Assembly: GCF_005886805.2 (NCBI RefSeq)
Contig: NZ_CP045429.1
Location: forward strand, 3,442,501-3,506,500
Direction of reading: 5' to 3'
From: Pseudoalteromonas rubra
Lineage (GTDB): Bacteria; Pseudomonadota; Gammaproteobacteria; Enterobacterales; Alteromonadaceae
DNA length: 64,000 nt
The notes below the pieces were generated by a model, which saw nothing but the letters and a program-made list of their open reading frames with translations, searched no databases and was not told the origin of the DNA. The position numbers and the translations under genes are program-made. Below are positions 1-8,945 of this stretch, piece after piece. Within the stretch, counting starts at the first letter, position 1. Every line of letters begins with the position of its first letter.

Positions 1-177
1 GTGATAAGCAATTATAAAAGTCACCAAGAGAACTAATAGGGAGACTCCCAACCTCTTCCAAGCAACGACTTTTAATTCAACAGGGTTCATCAGAGTAGCC
101 AATAAATTCCCCAGTACACTAAAGAAAGAACCTAAAAGCATAAACAAAAGAGCAAAGCCCAATATTTTATCAATCAT
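1..177 (-). CDS. Membrane protein, 3' part outside window
   Basis: An open frame of 59 codons starts at an ATG at 177 and runs off the left edge. The peptide begins MIDKILGFALLFMLLGSFFS. It shows one hydrophobic segment at about residues 5-28, a short polar stretch with basic residues (VAWKR) and a second hydrophobic segment at the cut end. It therefore looks like a small integral membrane protein, but I recognise no family. It is upstream of the pseudopilin-like gene at 285-704 in neither sense: both lie on the minus strand, separated by about 107 bases. Confidence 0.5.
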   Translation of the reverse strand, partial: MIDKILGFALLFMLLGSFFSVLGNLLATLMNPVELKVVAWKRLGVSLLVLLVTFIIAYH

Positions 178-284
178 TTAATTACCATATAGTGCTTTCG
201 CGCTCTTTTTTTAAGTGACACCTATCCATATATTCGCTGAACTATTGTAGGTGGAAATGCAAGCCGATTGAATCACAAGATACA

Positions 285-704
285 CTATCTGCTGTTCCTT
301 TCTTCCTCTCTACTAAATATATCATCACCACTCTTGCATTCATCTACTCCATTCGGCCCAACAGAATAAAAAGACTGTAGCTTCTCAATATGTTTGCAAT
401 TGTCACTTGGGAAAAACACCCAAGCATTATCCCAAGGGTCTGTACTCGGTACTTTTTGGCCAAGGTAGGGACCCTTCCACTCTCCCGGTATTTCATCAGT
501 TTTATGAAGCTTGTTGAGTATTGTATTGCTTGATGGAAACTTCCCATAATGCTTTTTGTATATAGCAGAAGCTATCTCGACAGAGTCAATTACCCTTCTT
601 GCTTCTTGCTCTTCCTCACTCATGGCTATAGGAGGATGTATTCTAGGAAATAAAAGTATCATAGAAATAGATACTAAACTTAAAACCAATATTAGCTTTA
701 GCAT
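285..704 (-). CDS. GspG-like (type II secretion pseudopilin C-domain) protein
   Basis: 139 residues. One N-terminal membrane segment (about residues 3-22) is followed by a soluble domain. Its C-terminal part carries the signature of the major pseudopilin GspG: GPYLGQ, then DPWDNAW, then YSVGPNGVDECKSGDDI. In GspG this part contains the calcium-binding loop. A classical prepilin peptidase site (G-F-T-L-x-E) is absent from the N-terminus, so this is probably not a real major pseudopilin but a membrane-anchored protein sharing the fold. No other gsp genes are nearby. Its ATG at 704 lies inside an ATGCTAA overlap with a short upstream reading frame (698-865). Function unknown. Confidence 0.7.
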   Translation of the reverse strand: MLKLILVLSLVSISMILLFPRIHPPIAMSEEEQEARRVIDSVEIASAIYKKHYGKFPSSNTILNKLHKTDEIPGEWKGPYLGQKVPSTDPWDNAWVFFPSDNCKHIEKLQSFYSVGPNGVDECKSGDDIFSREEERNSR

Positions 705-865
705 AACGTAATCCTTTTAGTACTTTTTGATTTTAAGTGACATATATAGACGTCCCAACCAACTTTGGGTGATTGAGCTGGTGCACTTCCAAGTTGAACC
801 TGCCAAGGACGTATTTCATCATCGAACCACCCGTAGGCGTGTTCGATTACGCCACCGCAATTCAC
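698..865 (-). CDS. Possible short coding fragment coupled to the GspG-like gene
   Basis: A 55-codon frame from a GTG at 865 has protein-like composition, for example GWFDDEIRPWQVQLG and SPKVGWDVY. Its stop overlaps the ATG of the GspG-like gene in an ATGCTAA arrangement. The open frame continues upstream to a stop inside the tRNA terminator, and no ribosome binding site is visible at the GTG. It may be the 3' remnant of a larger gene cut when the tRNA array formed, or a chance frame. Confidence 0.25.
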   Translation of the reverse strand: MNCGGVIEHAYGWFDDEIRPWQVQLGSAPAQSPKVGWDVYICHLKSKSTKRITLC

Positions 866-880
866 ACTGAGCGCGGAAAC

Positions 881-908
881 AAAAAAGCCCCGCTAATGCG
901 AGGCTTTT
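881..908 (-). terminator. Terminator of the Phe/Thr tRNA array
   Basis: On the minus strand an AAAGCCTCGC / GCGGGGCTTT stem with an ATTA loop runs into a T-run, 7 bases after the last tRNA-Phe. This is a standard intrinsic terminator closing the tRNA transcript. Confidence 0.85.
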
Positions 909-914
909 GAATAA

Positions 915-990
915 TGGTGCCCAGAGGCGGAATCGAACCACCGACACGAGGATTTTCAATCCTCTGCTCTACCGACTGAGCTATCTGGGC
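915..990 (-). tRNA. tRNA-Phe(GAA), copy 1
   Basis: 76 nt with encoded CCA. The complete cloverleaf has a 7-bp acceptor GCCCAGA/TCTGGGC, the anticodon loop TTGAAAA and the T-loop TTCGATT. It is the last gene of the minus-strand array before the terminator. Confidence 0.97.
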
Positions 991-1002
991 TAAAAATAAA
1001 AA

Positions 1003-1078
<76 letters not shown>

Positions 1079-1089
1079 ACACTTAATAA

Positions 1090-1165
1090 TGGTGCCCAGA
1101 GGCGGAATCGAACCACCGACACGAGGATTTTCAATCCTCTGCTCTACCGACTGAGCTATCTGGGC
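1090..1165 (-). tRNA. tRNA-Phe(GAA), copy 2
   Basis: Identical in sequence to copy 1, 76 nt with encoded CCA. It is followed by tRNA-Thr copy 1 after 11 bases, repeating the Phe-Thr unit. Confidence 0.97.
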
Positions 1166-1290
1166 TAAAACTGGTTATATTGTGCTACTCTTTCGTCCAT
1201 GAAGCGGTGGCCTGTCGTCGTCCTGACTCCACCTCAACAAGCTGCGAAGCGATGCTTCGGTCTTGTTTCGCCCAACTGAGCTATCTGGGC
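1166..1290 (-). pseudogene. Truncated tRNA-Phe 5' half fused to hairpin module A
   Basis: Read on the minus strand, bases 1290-1272 repeat the first 19 nt of tRNA-Phe (GCCCAGATAGCTCAGTTGG). The sequence then leaves the tRNA completely and continues into a roughly 100-base module homologous to the one at 1562-1690. The module contains a nested hairpin: outer stem AACAAG/CTTGTT at 1236-1241 and 1262-1267, inner stem CGAAGC/GCTTCG at 1245-1259. It ends in the same ATAACCAGTTTTA leader that precedes the intact tRNA-Phe genes. Confidence 0.7.
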
Positions 1291-1328
1291 TAAAACTGGT
1301 TATATTGTGCGTTCTGTAGTTAAACGCA

Positions 1329-1349
1329 TATCAAGACAATGTCTTGATA
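1329..1349. repeat. 10-bp perfect palindrome in tRNA spacer
   Basis: TATCAAGACA and its exact complement flank a single central base. The site sits inside the 230-base spacer between tRNA-Thr copy 2 and tRNA-Phe copy 2. It could be a protein-binding site or an RNA hairpin with 8 pairs; nothing more can be said. Confidence 0.5.
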
Positions 1350-1398
1350 GTGACCGAAACTTTATCATTTCAGTCGAACTCAAATATGAGTTAATAAA

Positions 1399-1474
<76 letters not shown>

Positions 1475-1485
1475 ACACTTAATAA

Positions 1486-1561
1486 TGGTGCCCAGAGGCG
1501 GAATCGAACCACCGACACGAGGATTTTCAATCCTCTGCTCTACCGACTGAGCTATCTGGGC
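1486..1561 (-). tRNA. tRNA-Phe(GAA), copy 3
   Basis: Identical to the other tRNA-Phe copies, 76 nt with encoded CCA. In transcription order it lies between module B and tRNA-Thr copy 2. Confidence 0.97.
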
Positions 1562-1700
1562 TAAAACTGGTTATACTGTGCTGTATAATTCATCCTGAAG
1601 CAGCGTTCCGGCTCGACGTCCTGTCTCGCGTTCGATTAGCTTCGAAGCGTTGCTTCGGTCTAATCTCACCCAACTGATTAAGTCAGGCGCACCTTAATAA
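1562..1700 (-). pseudogene. Decayed tRNA-Thr 5' half fused to hairpin module B
   Basis: On the minus strand the spacer starts with a worn copy of the tRNA-Thr 5' end (GACTTAATCAGTTGG against GACTTAGCTCAGTTGG). It continues into a module homologous to 1166-1270. The nested hairpin is kept with different bases: outer stem GATTAG/CTAATC at 1634-1639 and 1660-1665, inner stem CGAAGC/GCTTCG at 1643-1657. Three outer pairs differ from module A and all still pair. Confidence 0.7.
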
Positions 1701-1776
1701 TGGTGCCCAGAGGCGGAATCGAACCACCGACACGAGGATTTTCAATCCTCTGCTCTACCGACTGAGCTATCTGGGC
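1701..1776 (-). tRNA. tRNA-Phe(GAA), copy 4
   Basis: First gene of the array in transcription order, 76 nt with encoded CCA, identical to the other copies. It lies 9 bases downstream of the promoter -10 box. Confidence 0.97.
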
Positions 1777-1785
1777 GTGCGGCGT

Positions 1786-1814
1786 ATTAAACGGGTTTTG
1801 CCTTGTTAAGTCAA
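1786..1814 (-). promoter_or_regulatory. Promoter of the Phe/Thr tRNA array
   Basis: On the minus strand TTGACT (1809-1814) and TTTAAT (1786-1791) are 17 bases apart. A GC-rich discriminator (ACGCCGCAC) runs straight into tRNA-Phe copy 4. A strong -35 and GC-rich discriminator are typical of stringently controlled stable-RNA promoters. Confidence 0.75.
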
Positions 1815-2027
1815 CTTTTTTTTTAATCTCTGTGTTCGACTGACCACTATTCCGACAAAACCCGTCTAATCGCTTAAATTTCCCTCTGTATTTGGTATTT
1901 CGAAGCACTTTATGACGTCGTTTTATCTGCTGTAGTGAGCAAAAACGGGGAGAATTCATCCAGCATAGGTGGTAGGATTGCAACCAACAAAGAAACATAG
2001 CACAAAAGTTGGGTTCGGAATCATATA

Positions 2028-4946
2028 ATGGAAAACTCGTCTAATACGAACATAAAGGGCTTTGTACCCCTATTTATTGTCGTTACCATCATTATTGCAG
2101 TCATTTCTGCTGCCGCGGCCTTTACCTGGCCTGATGTAGATCAGAAACAAGCGGACTCCACCCAACGACCTGACCTGGTACTGCTGGCAAAAGATATTTC
2201 AACACCTTTATCCAATACCATGATGAAGCTGGGCTATAACTATGCCAAACAAATTCTTTCTGCATTTGAAGCCAGCAACCCCAACATAGAATTGTATCTA
2301 TATAGTGACAGTGGCATTGGACAAGCCAGCCTGGTATATCAAACCAATGACCAGAGCATTGCGCCAATAAAAAGACAAGCTAAGGTCGATCAGGGTGGTG
2401 AGTTTGTCGTTCACCAGCCACTCGTGTTAGATGATTTGCCTGTCGGTGAACTCATTTTAAGATACGCCCCCCAACAACCGGTATCGAACGCTTCGCCAAT
2501 CGTCAGCATTAGCTTAGCTGTGTGTGCTTTATTATTGACAATCGCTTTTGGCATTTTCCTCAAGCGCCAAATTATTGGTCGTCTCAGTAAAGACCTGACA
2601 GAACTCAATGAAGAACTGCAACACCTGCTGGATCAAAAGTCCTATGATATCCATGTGACTGAAAAACTCAGTTTTGGGCTATCGAAAACCGCTGTAGGCA
2701 TTAATCAGTTAATTAATCAGATCCGTGACATCATTCAGGGAAACCAGGCAGCACAAAGAGAGCTCAAGCAATTACAAACCAGTTTGGAATCTGAAGTACA
2801 AGCCAGAACCCTGGCATTGGAAAAGGCCACGCTGAATGCAGAGCGTGCCAGTGAAGCCAAAACCACGTTCCTGGCCACCATGAGCCATGAGATTAGAACG
2901 CCAATGAATGGTGTCATTGGTACGATTGATTTATTACGCCAGACTGAACTGGACGGTGCGCAACACCGCCTGACCACCATTATTCGTGATTCCGCTTTTT
3001 CATTGCTGGGCATACTGGATGATATTCTCGACTTTTCTAAAATTGAAGCCGGTAAGCTGCAGATGGACAACAGTGTCTTTTCAGTGGCTGAAACCATTGA
3101 GGAAGTGGCGCGAGTGCTGTCTTCTGTGGCCAGAAAACGTAAATTAGACCTGCAATTGGCTGTTGCACCGGATATTCCAAACAACCTGGTTGGTGATGCC
3201 GTGCGTGTTCGTCAGGTTTTATACAATCTATGTAGTAATGCCATTAAATTCACAACCACCGATGATGCCAGACGCGGCTTTGTTAAAATCTCCGTTGAAG
3301 TCGCACAAAACACTTCTGAGCACTACACCCTGCGCTTTACCGTCACAGATAACGGTAAGGGCATGACACAAGCACAACTGCGGGAAATTTTTAACCCCTT
3401 CATTCAGGCAGAAGGCTCCATTACTCGGGAATACGGCGGTACGGGTCTGGGCTTATCTATTTGTAAAAGCCTGGTTGAACTCATGCTGGGCTCAATTCAT
3501 GTCAGCTCTGATATCGGTATGGGCAGTGAATTCGTTGTGGAACTCCCGTTTAGTGTAAAAGGTCAGATAGCCTACGCAAACAAAGCCGTTCTAAATAGCC
3601 AAAGAGTGGTGGTGCTGACCCATGCTCAGGCACGTCGTAATATTGTTGCCCGCTACTTGTCCTTCATGGGGGCCGACACAGTCGTACTAAGAGAGGCTGA
3701 CGAACTCAGCGAATATCAGTACGACAGCGATGTGATCTGGGTTCTGGACGGCCTGGATGGCATGGACAAAGTCAATGGTCAGTTACGCGACCTGCTCTAC
3801 TCCATCGAACACAATAACCAGCAAGTCATTGTACTCAGTACAATGGATGAACCGGCCTTAAACCACGACCGTATTTTCTATCTCAATGCTGCGCCTTTGT
3901 GTAAATCTAGCTTTATGACCGCCATTTTAGTCGCTGCGGGTCTGCATAAGCCGAAAAAGCTCAAGCCATCACGTTCATTAAACAAATACCTGAATGTCGA
4001 GGACGCAAGAGCTGCCAACAAACTGGTGCTGCTGGTGGAAGATAATGTCCTCAACCAACAGGTGTTGACGGATCAGTTACATTTGCTTGGCTATGGTGTT
4101 GAAGTTGCAGAAAATGGCGAGGAAGGCCTGGCCCGCTGGCAACAGGCCCATTACCCCATTATTCTCACCGATTTACATATGCCTAAAATGTCCGGCTATG
4201 ACATGGTTGCCAAAATCCGTGAAGAAGCTGAACAAGCAGAAGACATCAATGCTCAGCCGTACATTATTGCTATTACCGCAAATGCACTCAAAGGCGAACG
4301 TGACCGTTGTCTCGCAGCCGGTATGAATGACTATATAACCAAACCTGTTGAACTCAATGTACTCGAAGCCACTTTGGATACCTGGCAACAGTCTATTGGC
4401 AACTCAGGCCAACAACAAACTGGCAACGCAAAGCCAAGCACACCTGAGACACAGGCACAAACACCGGTTGAGCCAACGTTGTCCCATAGCGAACCGACTG
4501 CACCACAACAAACGGTGGAGTCCGAGGAGATTGAGCCTGAGGCACAATCAGATGCAACAGCACAGGCTCCTGAGCCTCAGCAAACAGAGCCTGATGAGCC
4601 AATTGATCTGGCGCAGCTGGACAAATATGTCAATCATGACGCCAATAAACGCCTGCGCTTTTTCCGCATGTATCTGGAACAAAGCAGTGAACTGGCCAGA
4701 GACATCAATGGCGCTGTGATCTCAATGAGCCAGGAAGAGATTATTGAAGCGTGTCACCAACTCAAGTCCATATCTAAAACCATTGGTGCACACGGCGTGG
4801 CAGACATGGCCGCTGAATTTGAACAGCGCTGTAAAGGAGAGGAATTGACCAGTGACGACCTGATCCATTTACGAGATGCCCTGGAAACACACTATCAGCG
4901 GGCCACTGAGTTCATTCAACGCTACTTGCAGACACAAGCGGGTTAA
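2028..4946 (+). CDS. Hybrid sensor histidine kinase with receiver and HPt domains
   Basis: 972 residues, tripartite like BarA or ArcB. A membrane segment (about 13-33), an extracytoplasmic region (about 35-155) and a second membrane segment (about 157-177) are followed by a HAMP-like linker. The HisKA box has phospho-acceptor His287 in FLATMSHEIRTPMN. The HATPase domain follows (N box CSNAIKF, DNGKGM, GGTGLGLSI). A segment at about 525-640 looks like a receiver domain without its acidic phosphorylation site. The true receiver has the acidic pair in LVEDN and phospho-Asp715 in LTDLHMP. A Pro/Gln/Glu-rich linker leads to an HPt domain with His910. No response regulator or target gene is adjacent, so its input and output are unknown. 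Confidence 0.9.
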   Translation: MENSSNTNIKGFVPLFIVVTIIIAVISAAAAFTWPDVDQKQADSTQRPDLVLLAKDISTPLSNTMMKLGYNYAKQILSAFEASNPNIELYLYSDSGIGQASLVYQTNDQSIAPIKRQAKVDQGGEFVVHQPLVLDDLPVGELILRYAPQQPVSNASPIVSISLAVCALLLTIAFGIFLKRQIIGRLSKDLTELNEELQHLLDQKSYDIHVTEKLSFGLSKTAVGINQLINQIRDIIQGNQAAQRELKQLQTSLESEVQARTLALEKATLNAERASEAKTTFLATMSHEIRTPMNGVIGTIDLLRQTELDGAQHRLTTIIRDSAFSLLGILDDILDFSKIEAGKLQMDNSVFSVAETIEEVARVLSSVARKRKLDLQLAVAPDIPNNLVGDAVRVRQVLYNLCSNAIKFTTTDDARRGFVKISVEVAQNTSEHYTLRFTVTDNGKGMTQAQLREIFNPFIQAEGSITREYGGTGLGLSICKSLVELMLGSIHVSSDIGMGSEFVVELPFSVKGQIAYANKAVLNSQRVVVLTHAQARRNIVARYLSFMGADTVVLREADELSEYQYDSDVIWVLDGLDGMDKVNGQLRDLLYSIEHNNQQVIVLSTMDEPALNHDRIFYLNAAPLCKSSFMTAILVAAGLHKPKKLKPSRSLNKYLNVEDARAANKLVLLVEDNVLNQQVLTDQLHLLGYGVEVAENGEEGLARWQQAHYPIILTDLHMPKMSGYDMVAKIREEAEQAEDINAQPYIIAITANALKGERDRCLAAGMNDYITKPVELNVLEATLDTWQQSIGNSGQQQTGNAKPSTPETQAQTPVEPTLSHSEPTAPQQTVESEEIEPEAQSDATAQAPEPQQTEPDEPIDLAQLDKYVNHDANKRLRFFRMYLEQSSELARDINGAVISMSQEEIIEACHQLKSISKTIGAHGVADMAAEFEQRCKGEELTSDDLIHLRDALETHYQRATEFIQRYLQTQAG

Positions 4947-4955
4947 TTCAGCATC

Positions 4956-4985
4956 GCGCTCAGTAAGCAAGCAGCTGCTGAGCGC
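4956..4985 (+). terminator. Hairpin between convergent genes
   Basis: GCGCTCAG and CTGAGCGC form an 8-bp stem just after the kinase stop codon. There is no long T-run, so it may be a weak terminator or a 3'-end stabilising hairpin. Confidence 0.4.
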
Positions 4986-4991
4986 ACTCTT

Positions 4992-5171
4992 CTACCCTTG
5001 GACCATACCGTAGATTAGACGGATCACTATGGAGACCATGACCAGGGGCAATATATACTTGGCGTACTTCTGCATCTTATCCAGTCCCATTCGGCTTTGA
5101 TACTTTTCCAGAAGTGGGATCAAGATTAACAAAGCAATAATCAGGCTCCCTAAAATAATCAGAACATTCAT
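4992..5171 (-). CDS. Small membrane protein (59 aa)
   Basis: ATG at 5171 with AAGGAG nine bases upstream decides this start; the longer frame has no ribosome binding site. The product begins MNVLIILGSLIIALLILIPL. It has two hydrophobic segments (about 2-20 and 39-56) around a charged loop with LEKYQSRMGLDKMQKYAKY. It follows the oadGAB operon on the same strand, after that operon's terminator. I recognise no family. Confidence 0.65.
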   Translation of the reverse strand: MNVLIILGSLIIALLILIPLLEKYQSRMGLDKMQKYAKYILPLVMVSIVIRLIYGMVQG

Positions 5172-5268
5172 TACTACGCGCTCCTTATGTTGATAGCGAT
5201 ACCATGCCACAGCCGTGCTGAGTTTGCCAAGTGTCAGCTATTGTCAAATAAGAAACAAGTATAAAAAG

Positions 5269-5295
5269 AAAAAAGCGCGAAGCAGTACTTCGCGC
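5269..5295 (-). terminator. Terminator after oadB
   Basis: GCGCGAAG/CTTCGCGC stem (5275-5295) followed on the minus strand by TTTTTT. It closes the oxaloacetate decarboxylase operon 17 bases after the oadB stop. Confidence 0.85.
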
Positions 5296-5311
5296 AACAG
5301 GTTGGAGAGTG

Positions 5312-6445
5312 CTAACCGACAAGTGCAAGCAAGATACCCGCAGCAACGGCACTTCCCAGTACCCCTGCGACATTTGGTCCCATAGCATGCATTAATAAAA
5401 AGTTGTGTGGATTGCTTTCTAAACCGACTTTATTGACGACCCTGGCAGCCATGGGCACCGCAGATACCCCAGCTGCACCAACCAGTGGATTGATTGGACT
5501 GTCACCTGCAAAACGATTCATCACTTTGGCCATATAAACCCCGGATGCCGTGCCAATACTAAACGCTGCGGCCCCCAACACCAGGATCCCTATAGTCTCG
5601 ACCGTCAAAAACTCATCTGCCGCCAGCTTAGAGCCCACCGCTAACCCCAGGAAAATCGTCGTGATATTGATAATTTCGTTCTGGGCTGAGTTACTCAGGC
5701 GATCAACCACCCCAGATTCGCGCATTAAATTACCCAGACAAAACATCCCAACCAGTGGCGTTGCAGCCGGCAGGAATAATAAGGTCAGAGTCAACACGCC
5801 GAGCGGAAACAAAATTTTCTCCTGCTTTGAAACTGCTCTTAGCTGAGGCATGGCAATATTACGCTCTTCTTCGGTGGTCAGTAAGCGCATAATCGGTGGC
5901 TGAATGATCGGTACCAGCGCCATGTAAGAGTAGGCAGCTACGGCAATGGCGCCCAGCAACTCAGGTGAAAGCCTGGATGCCAGGAAGATGGCAGTTGGGC
6001 CATCCGCGCCCCCGATGATGGCTATCGCTGAAGCATCTTGCAACGTAAATTCAAACCCGGGGACGTAGTTAAGTAATATCGCGCCAAACAGGGTCGCAAA
6101 AATACCAAACTGCGCAGCAGCACCCAGCAGCAACATTCTGGGGTTCGCGATCAGTGCACTAAAGTCCGTGAGCGCCCCGACCCCCATAAAGATCAAGAGC
6201 GGAAAAATACCACTGTCGATCCCAATATAGTAAACGTAATACAGCAGGCCGCCCGGATCTGCCAGGCCCGCAACCGGGATGTTGGTCAGGATTGCGCCAA
6301 AGCCAATCGGGACCAATAACAACGGCTCAAATCGCTTTGCTATTGCCAGATAAAGCAAACCACAGCCGACGGCAATCATGGCCAGTGCAGGTAAGGTCAT
6401 GTTGGCCAGCCCGGTGGCCGACCATAGATTTAATAGTCCATCCAT
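5312..6445 (-). CDS. oadB: Oxaloacetate decarboxylase, beta subunit (Na+ pump)
   Basis: 377 residues from an ATG at 6445 with AGGAG seven bases upstream. OadB is the integral membrane subunit that decarboxylates carboxybiotin and couples the reaction to export of Na+. The sequence is almost entirely hydrophobic, with about nine membrane segments. It carries the conserved ion-channel motif [10 protein letters not shown] at about residues 165-175 and a late [20 protein letters not shown] region, both hallmarks of the family. It begins 10 bases after the oadA stop, so the two genes are co-transcribed. Length is slightly below the 430 residues of some homologues, as in many Vibrio-type OadB proteins. 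Confidence 0.95.
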   Translation of the reverse strand: MDGLLNLWSATGLANMTLPALAMIAVGCGLLYLAIAKRFEPLLLVPIGFGAILTNIPVAGLADPGGLLYYVYYIGIDSGIFPLLIFMGVGALTDFSALIANPRMLLLGAAAQFGIFATLFGAILLNYVPGFEFTLQDASAIAIIGGADGPTAIFLASRLSPELLGAIAVAAYSYMALVPIIQPPIMRLLTTEEERNIAMPQLRAVSKQEKILFPLGVLTLTLLFLPAATPLVGMFCLGNLMRESGVVDRLSNSAQNEIINITTIFLGLAVGSKLAADEFLTVETIGILVLGAAAFSIGTASGVYMAKVMNRFAGDSPINPLVGAAGVSAVPMAARVVNKVGLESNPHNFLLMHAMGPNVAGVLGSAVAAGILLALVG

Positions 6446-6455
6446 ACCCAATCTC

Positions 6456-8231
6456 CTATGCCAGTGCGACGATGGCATCACCAGCCGACACTGAGTCACC
6501 TTCGTTAACCAGGATATCGGCGATTTTACCGCTATGCGTGGCACGCACTTCGGTCTCCATTTTCATCGCTTCCATGATCAATACCAGATCGCCCTGCTCG
6601 ACCACATCACCCTGTCGGGCATGCAATTTAAAAATATTGCCTGCCAGTGGTGCGTTCAGCGTTTCACCGCTGCTGATCGAGGCAGACTGAGGCATCAGCT
6701 CGCTGTCCTTAACCTCAACTTCTTTGAGCTCTCCGCCAGGGGCAACCACTACGTTATATACCTTGCCTTCCACTTGCACACTGTAACGCTCTTGTTGAGG
6801 TTTACTCACTTGTGCGGGCGCAGGGGTCGGTTGAGTTGGTTGAACCAACTCAGGTTTAGGTTCAAATGCAGCCGGGTTGTCACGATTTTGTAGGAATTTA
6901 AGACCAACTTGTGGGAACAAGGCGTAAGTCAGCACATCATCAATCACCGCATCACTCAGCGCAAGATCCAGACCTTTGGCTTTTTCGACTAAGTCGCGCT
7001 CAAGCTCAGCCAGCTCTGGCTCTATCAAATCAGCAGGACGACATGTGATGGCTTGTGCACCGTCCAATACGCGTTGTTGAAGCGCAGCGTCAACCGGCGC
7101 AGGTGTTTTCCCGTACTCACCTTTAAGTACACCCGCCGTTTCTTTGGTGATGGATTTGTAACGCTCTCCGGTTAACACATTCAGAACGGCCTGAGTACCA
7201 ACAATCTGAGAGGTTGGTGTCACCAAAGGTAAGTAACCCAGATCCTGGCGCACAGATGGGATCTCCTTAAGTACCTCATCTAAACGGTCATCAGCCCCTT
7301 GCTCTTTGAGCTGATTTTCCATATTGGTCAACATACCACCTGGTACTTGTGCCGATAAAATACGGCCATCTACACCTTTAAGACTGCCTTCAAAGGCTGC
7401 ATACTTTTTACGGACATCACGGAAATAAGCTGCTATCTCCTCAAGCTGCAATAAATCCAGCCCGGTATCTCGCTCAGTCCCCTCGACAATAGACACTAAA
7501 GTTTCGGTGGCACTGTGACCGTAGGTCATACTCATTGAAGAAATCGCGGTATCCAGCATATCAATGCCTGCATCGACCGCTTTTTGGTAGGTCGCTGTGC
7601 TCAGGCCTGTCGTAGCGTGGCATTGCATAGCAATCGGCACAGATACCGTGTTCTTCAATTCGCGGATCAGGACTTCTGCATCATAAGGTTTCAGTAACCC
7701 AGCCATGTCTTTAATACAAATTGAATGACATCCCATTTGTTCAAGTTGTTTCGCCTGCGCTAACCACATGTCCAGAGTATGTACCGGACTGACCGTATAC
7801 GAGATAGTGCCCTGTGCATGTGCACCAACTTTGATCGCAGCACGGATAGCTGTTTCCAGATTACGCACATCGTTCATGGCGTCGAAAATACGAAACACGT
7901 CAACACCGTTGTGATGGGCACGCTCAACAAATTTTTCGACCACATCATCAGCGTAATGGCGATAACCCAGCAGGTTTTGTCCCCTCAACAGCATCTGTTG
8001 CTTGGTGTTTGGCATCGCTTCTTTCAGGGCGCGGATCCGATACCAGGGATCTTCACCCAGGTAACGAATACAGGCATCAAAAGTCGCCCCGCCCCAGGAT
8101 TCAACTGACCAATACCCGACCTGATCCAATTGCTCAGCAATGGGCAACATATCTTCCAGGCGCATACGTGTGGCCAGTAACGACTGATGTGCGTCGCGTA
8201 GTACCAATTCTGTAAGTTTGAGCTGTGACAT
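6456..8231 (-). CDS. oadA: Oxaloacetate decarboxylase, alpha subunit (biotin carrier)
   Basis: 591 residues. The N-terminal half is the carboxyltransferase (HMGL-like barrel: [15 protein letters not shown] near residue 11, metal-site QCHATTG). It transfers CO2 from oxaloacetate to biotin. A conserved association domain follows, then a Pro/Gln/Ala-rich linker (about 470-490). The C-terminal biotinyl domain carries the biotin-acceptor Lys557 in EAMKMETEV, 34 residues from the end as usual. With the beta and gamma subunits it forms the Na+-translocating decarboxylase, which converts oxaloacetate to pyruvate at the inner membrane. Gene order oadG-oadA-oadB is the standard one. Confidence 0.96.
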   Translation of the reverse strand: MSQLKLTELVLRDAHQSLLATRMRLEDMLPIAEQLDQVGYWSVESWGGATFDACIRYLGEDPWYRIRALKEAMPNTKQQMLLRGQNLLGYRHYADDVVEKFVERAHHNGVDVFRIFDAMNDVRNLETAIRAAIKVGAHAQGTISYTVSPVHTLDMWLAQAKQLEQMGCHSICIKDMAGLLKPYDAEVLIRELKNTVSVPIAMQCHATTGLSTATYQKAVDAGIDMLDTAISSMSMTYGHSATETLVSIVEGTERDTGLDLLQLEEIAAYFRDVRKKYAAFEGSLKGVDGRILSAQVPGGMLTNMENQLKEQGADDRLDEVLKEIPSVRQDLGYLPLVTPTSQIVGTQAVLNVLTGERYKSITKETAGVLKGEYGKTPAPVDAALQQRVLDGAQAITCRPADLIEPELAELERDLVEKAKGLDLALSDAVIDDVLTYALFPQVGLKFLQNRDNPAAFEPKPELVQPTQPTPAPAQVSKPQQERYSVQVEGKVYNVVVAPGGELKEVEVKDSELMPQSASISSGETLNAPLAGNIFKLHARQGDVVEQGDLVLIMEAMKMETEVRATHSGKIADILVNEGDSVSAGDAIVALA

Positions 8232-8246
8232 AAGTGACCCCTTGAA

Positions 8247-8510
8247 TTATTTTTCTGATTGGAAGTGCTGGTTACGGTATTGCGAAATCGCTGCGCTAAT
8301 GGCGGCCAGGTGCTCGCCTGGTATTTTTCCTGCGTCTGAAACCTGCGATTTAGTTGCCCTTGAGCTGGGCTGTGTTTGCGCTTCTTTTGGCGCGGCAAAT
8401 TTAGATAACCCTTTCACCGCAACAATCAAAATAGACAAGAATACAAACACCCCGACCATGCCGGTCAGCATTAAGCTGGCTGCCTGAGCCAGTAAGGCGG
8501 TTATGTCCAT
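8247..8510 (-). CDS. oadG: Oxaloacetate decarboxylase, gamma subunit
   Basis: 87 residues from the ATG at 8510, which has GGGGAG upstream; the longer frame's extra 18 residues are unlikely. One N-terminal membrane segment (about 9-32, LMLTGMVGVFVFLSILI) is followed by a polar tail. OadG anchors the alpha subunit to the beta subunit and helps bind zinc; the tail ends ISQYRNQHFQSEK, including a C-terminal histidine. First gene of oadGAB, with 15 bases to oadA. Confidence 0.9.
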   Translation of the reverse strand: MDITALLAQAASLMLTGMVGVFVFLSILIVAVKGLSKFAAPKEAQTQPSSRATKSQVSDAGKIPGEHLAAISAAISQYRNQHFQSEK

Positions 8511-8945
8511 CTCTGCTCTCCCCTTGTTGTTAACATTTTTTTGCGTGACATCATGCAGATACAATAGATAGCCACAATTTATAGATAATTATGCAACCAT
8601 CATAACAAAACCGACTGCTTTGTAAACCAACGTGTAAATTGGTATTACCAATAGGAATTCATACTAAATTTCAAACTGTTACGATATTCCAAATGAAAAT
8701 TTAATGAAAACAGCCAAATAAATATGAAAAATAGTCAAGATACCTGGTGAGAATAGGCAAGTGGCATAAAAAATATTCACCCTCAGACTTCCCTTCAACA
8801 GAAACATACAATTGGTATGACCAAAAGTAAGTTTTTGAGACATGTTAACAAATGCTGTAAGCAGCGATCTGCAGTTTACGTAAAGCCTGCGCAAGTCGAT
8901 AATTTCGGGGTATAATGGAGAGATGAAATAACTGGAGTTATGTGT
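8511..8945. other. Intergenic region between oadG and the YcxB-like gene
   Basis: 435 AT-rich bases between divergent genes. It must hold the oad promoter on the minus strand and that of the YcxB-like gene on the plus strand (a TATAAT box is at 8911-8916). An inverted repeat around 8636-8651 (ATTGGTATTACCAAT) resembles the repeat at 32648-32680. No RNA gene or convincing reading frame was seen. Confidence 0.5.

Noticed and set aside
1678-1998. 106-codon minus-strand frame across tRNA-Phe copy 4 and its promoter
   Set aside because: It translates the tRNA itself (QIAQSVEQRIENPRVGG is a known tRNA shadow) and has no ribosome binding site.
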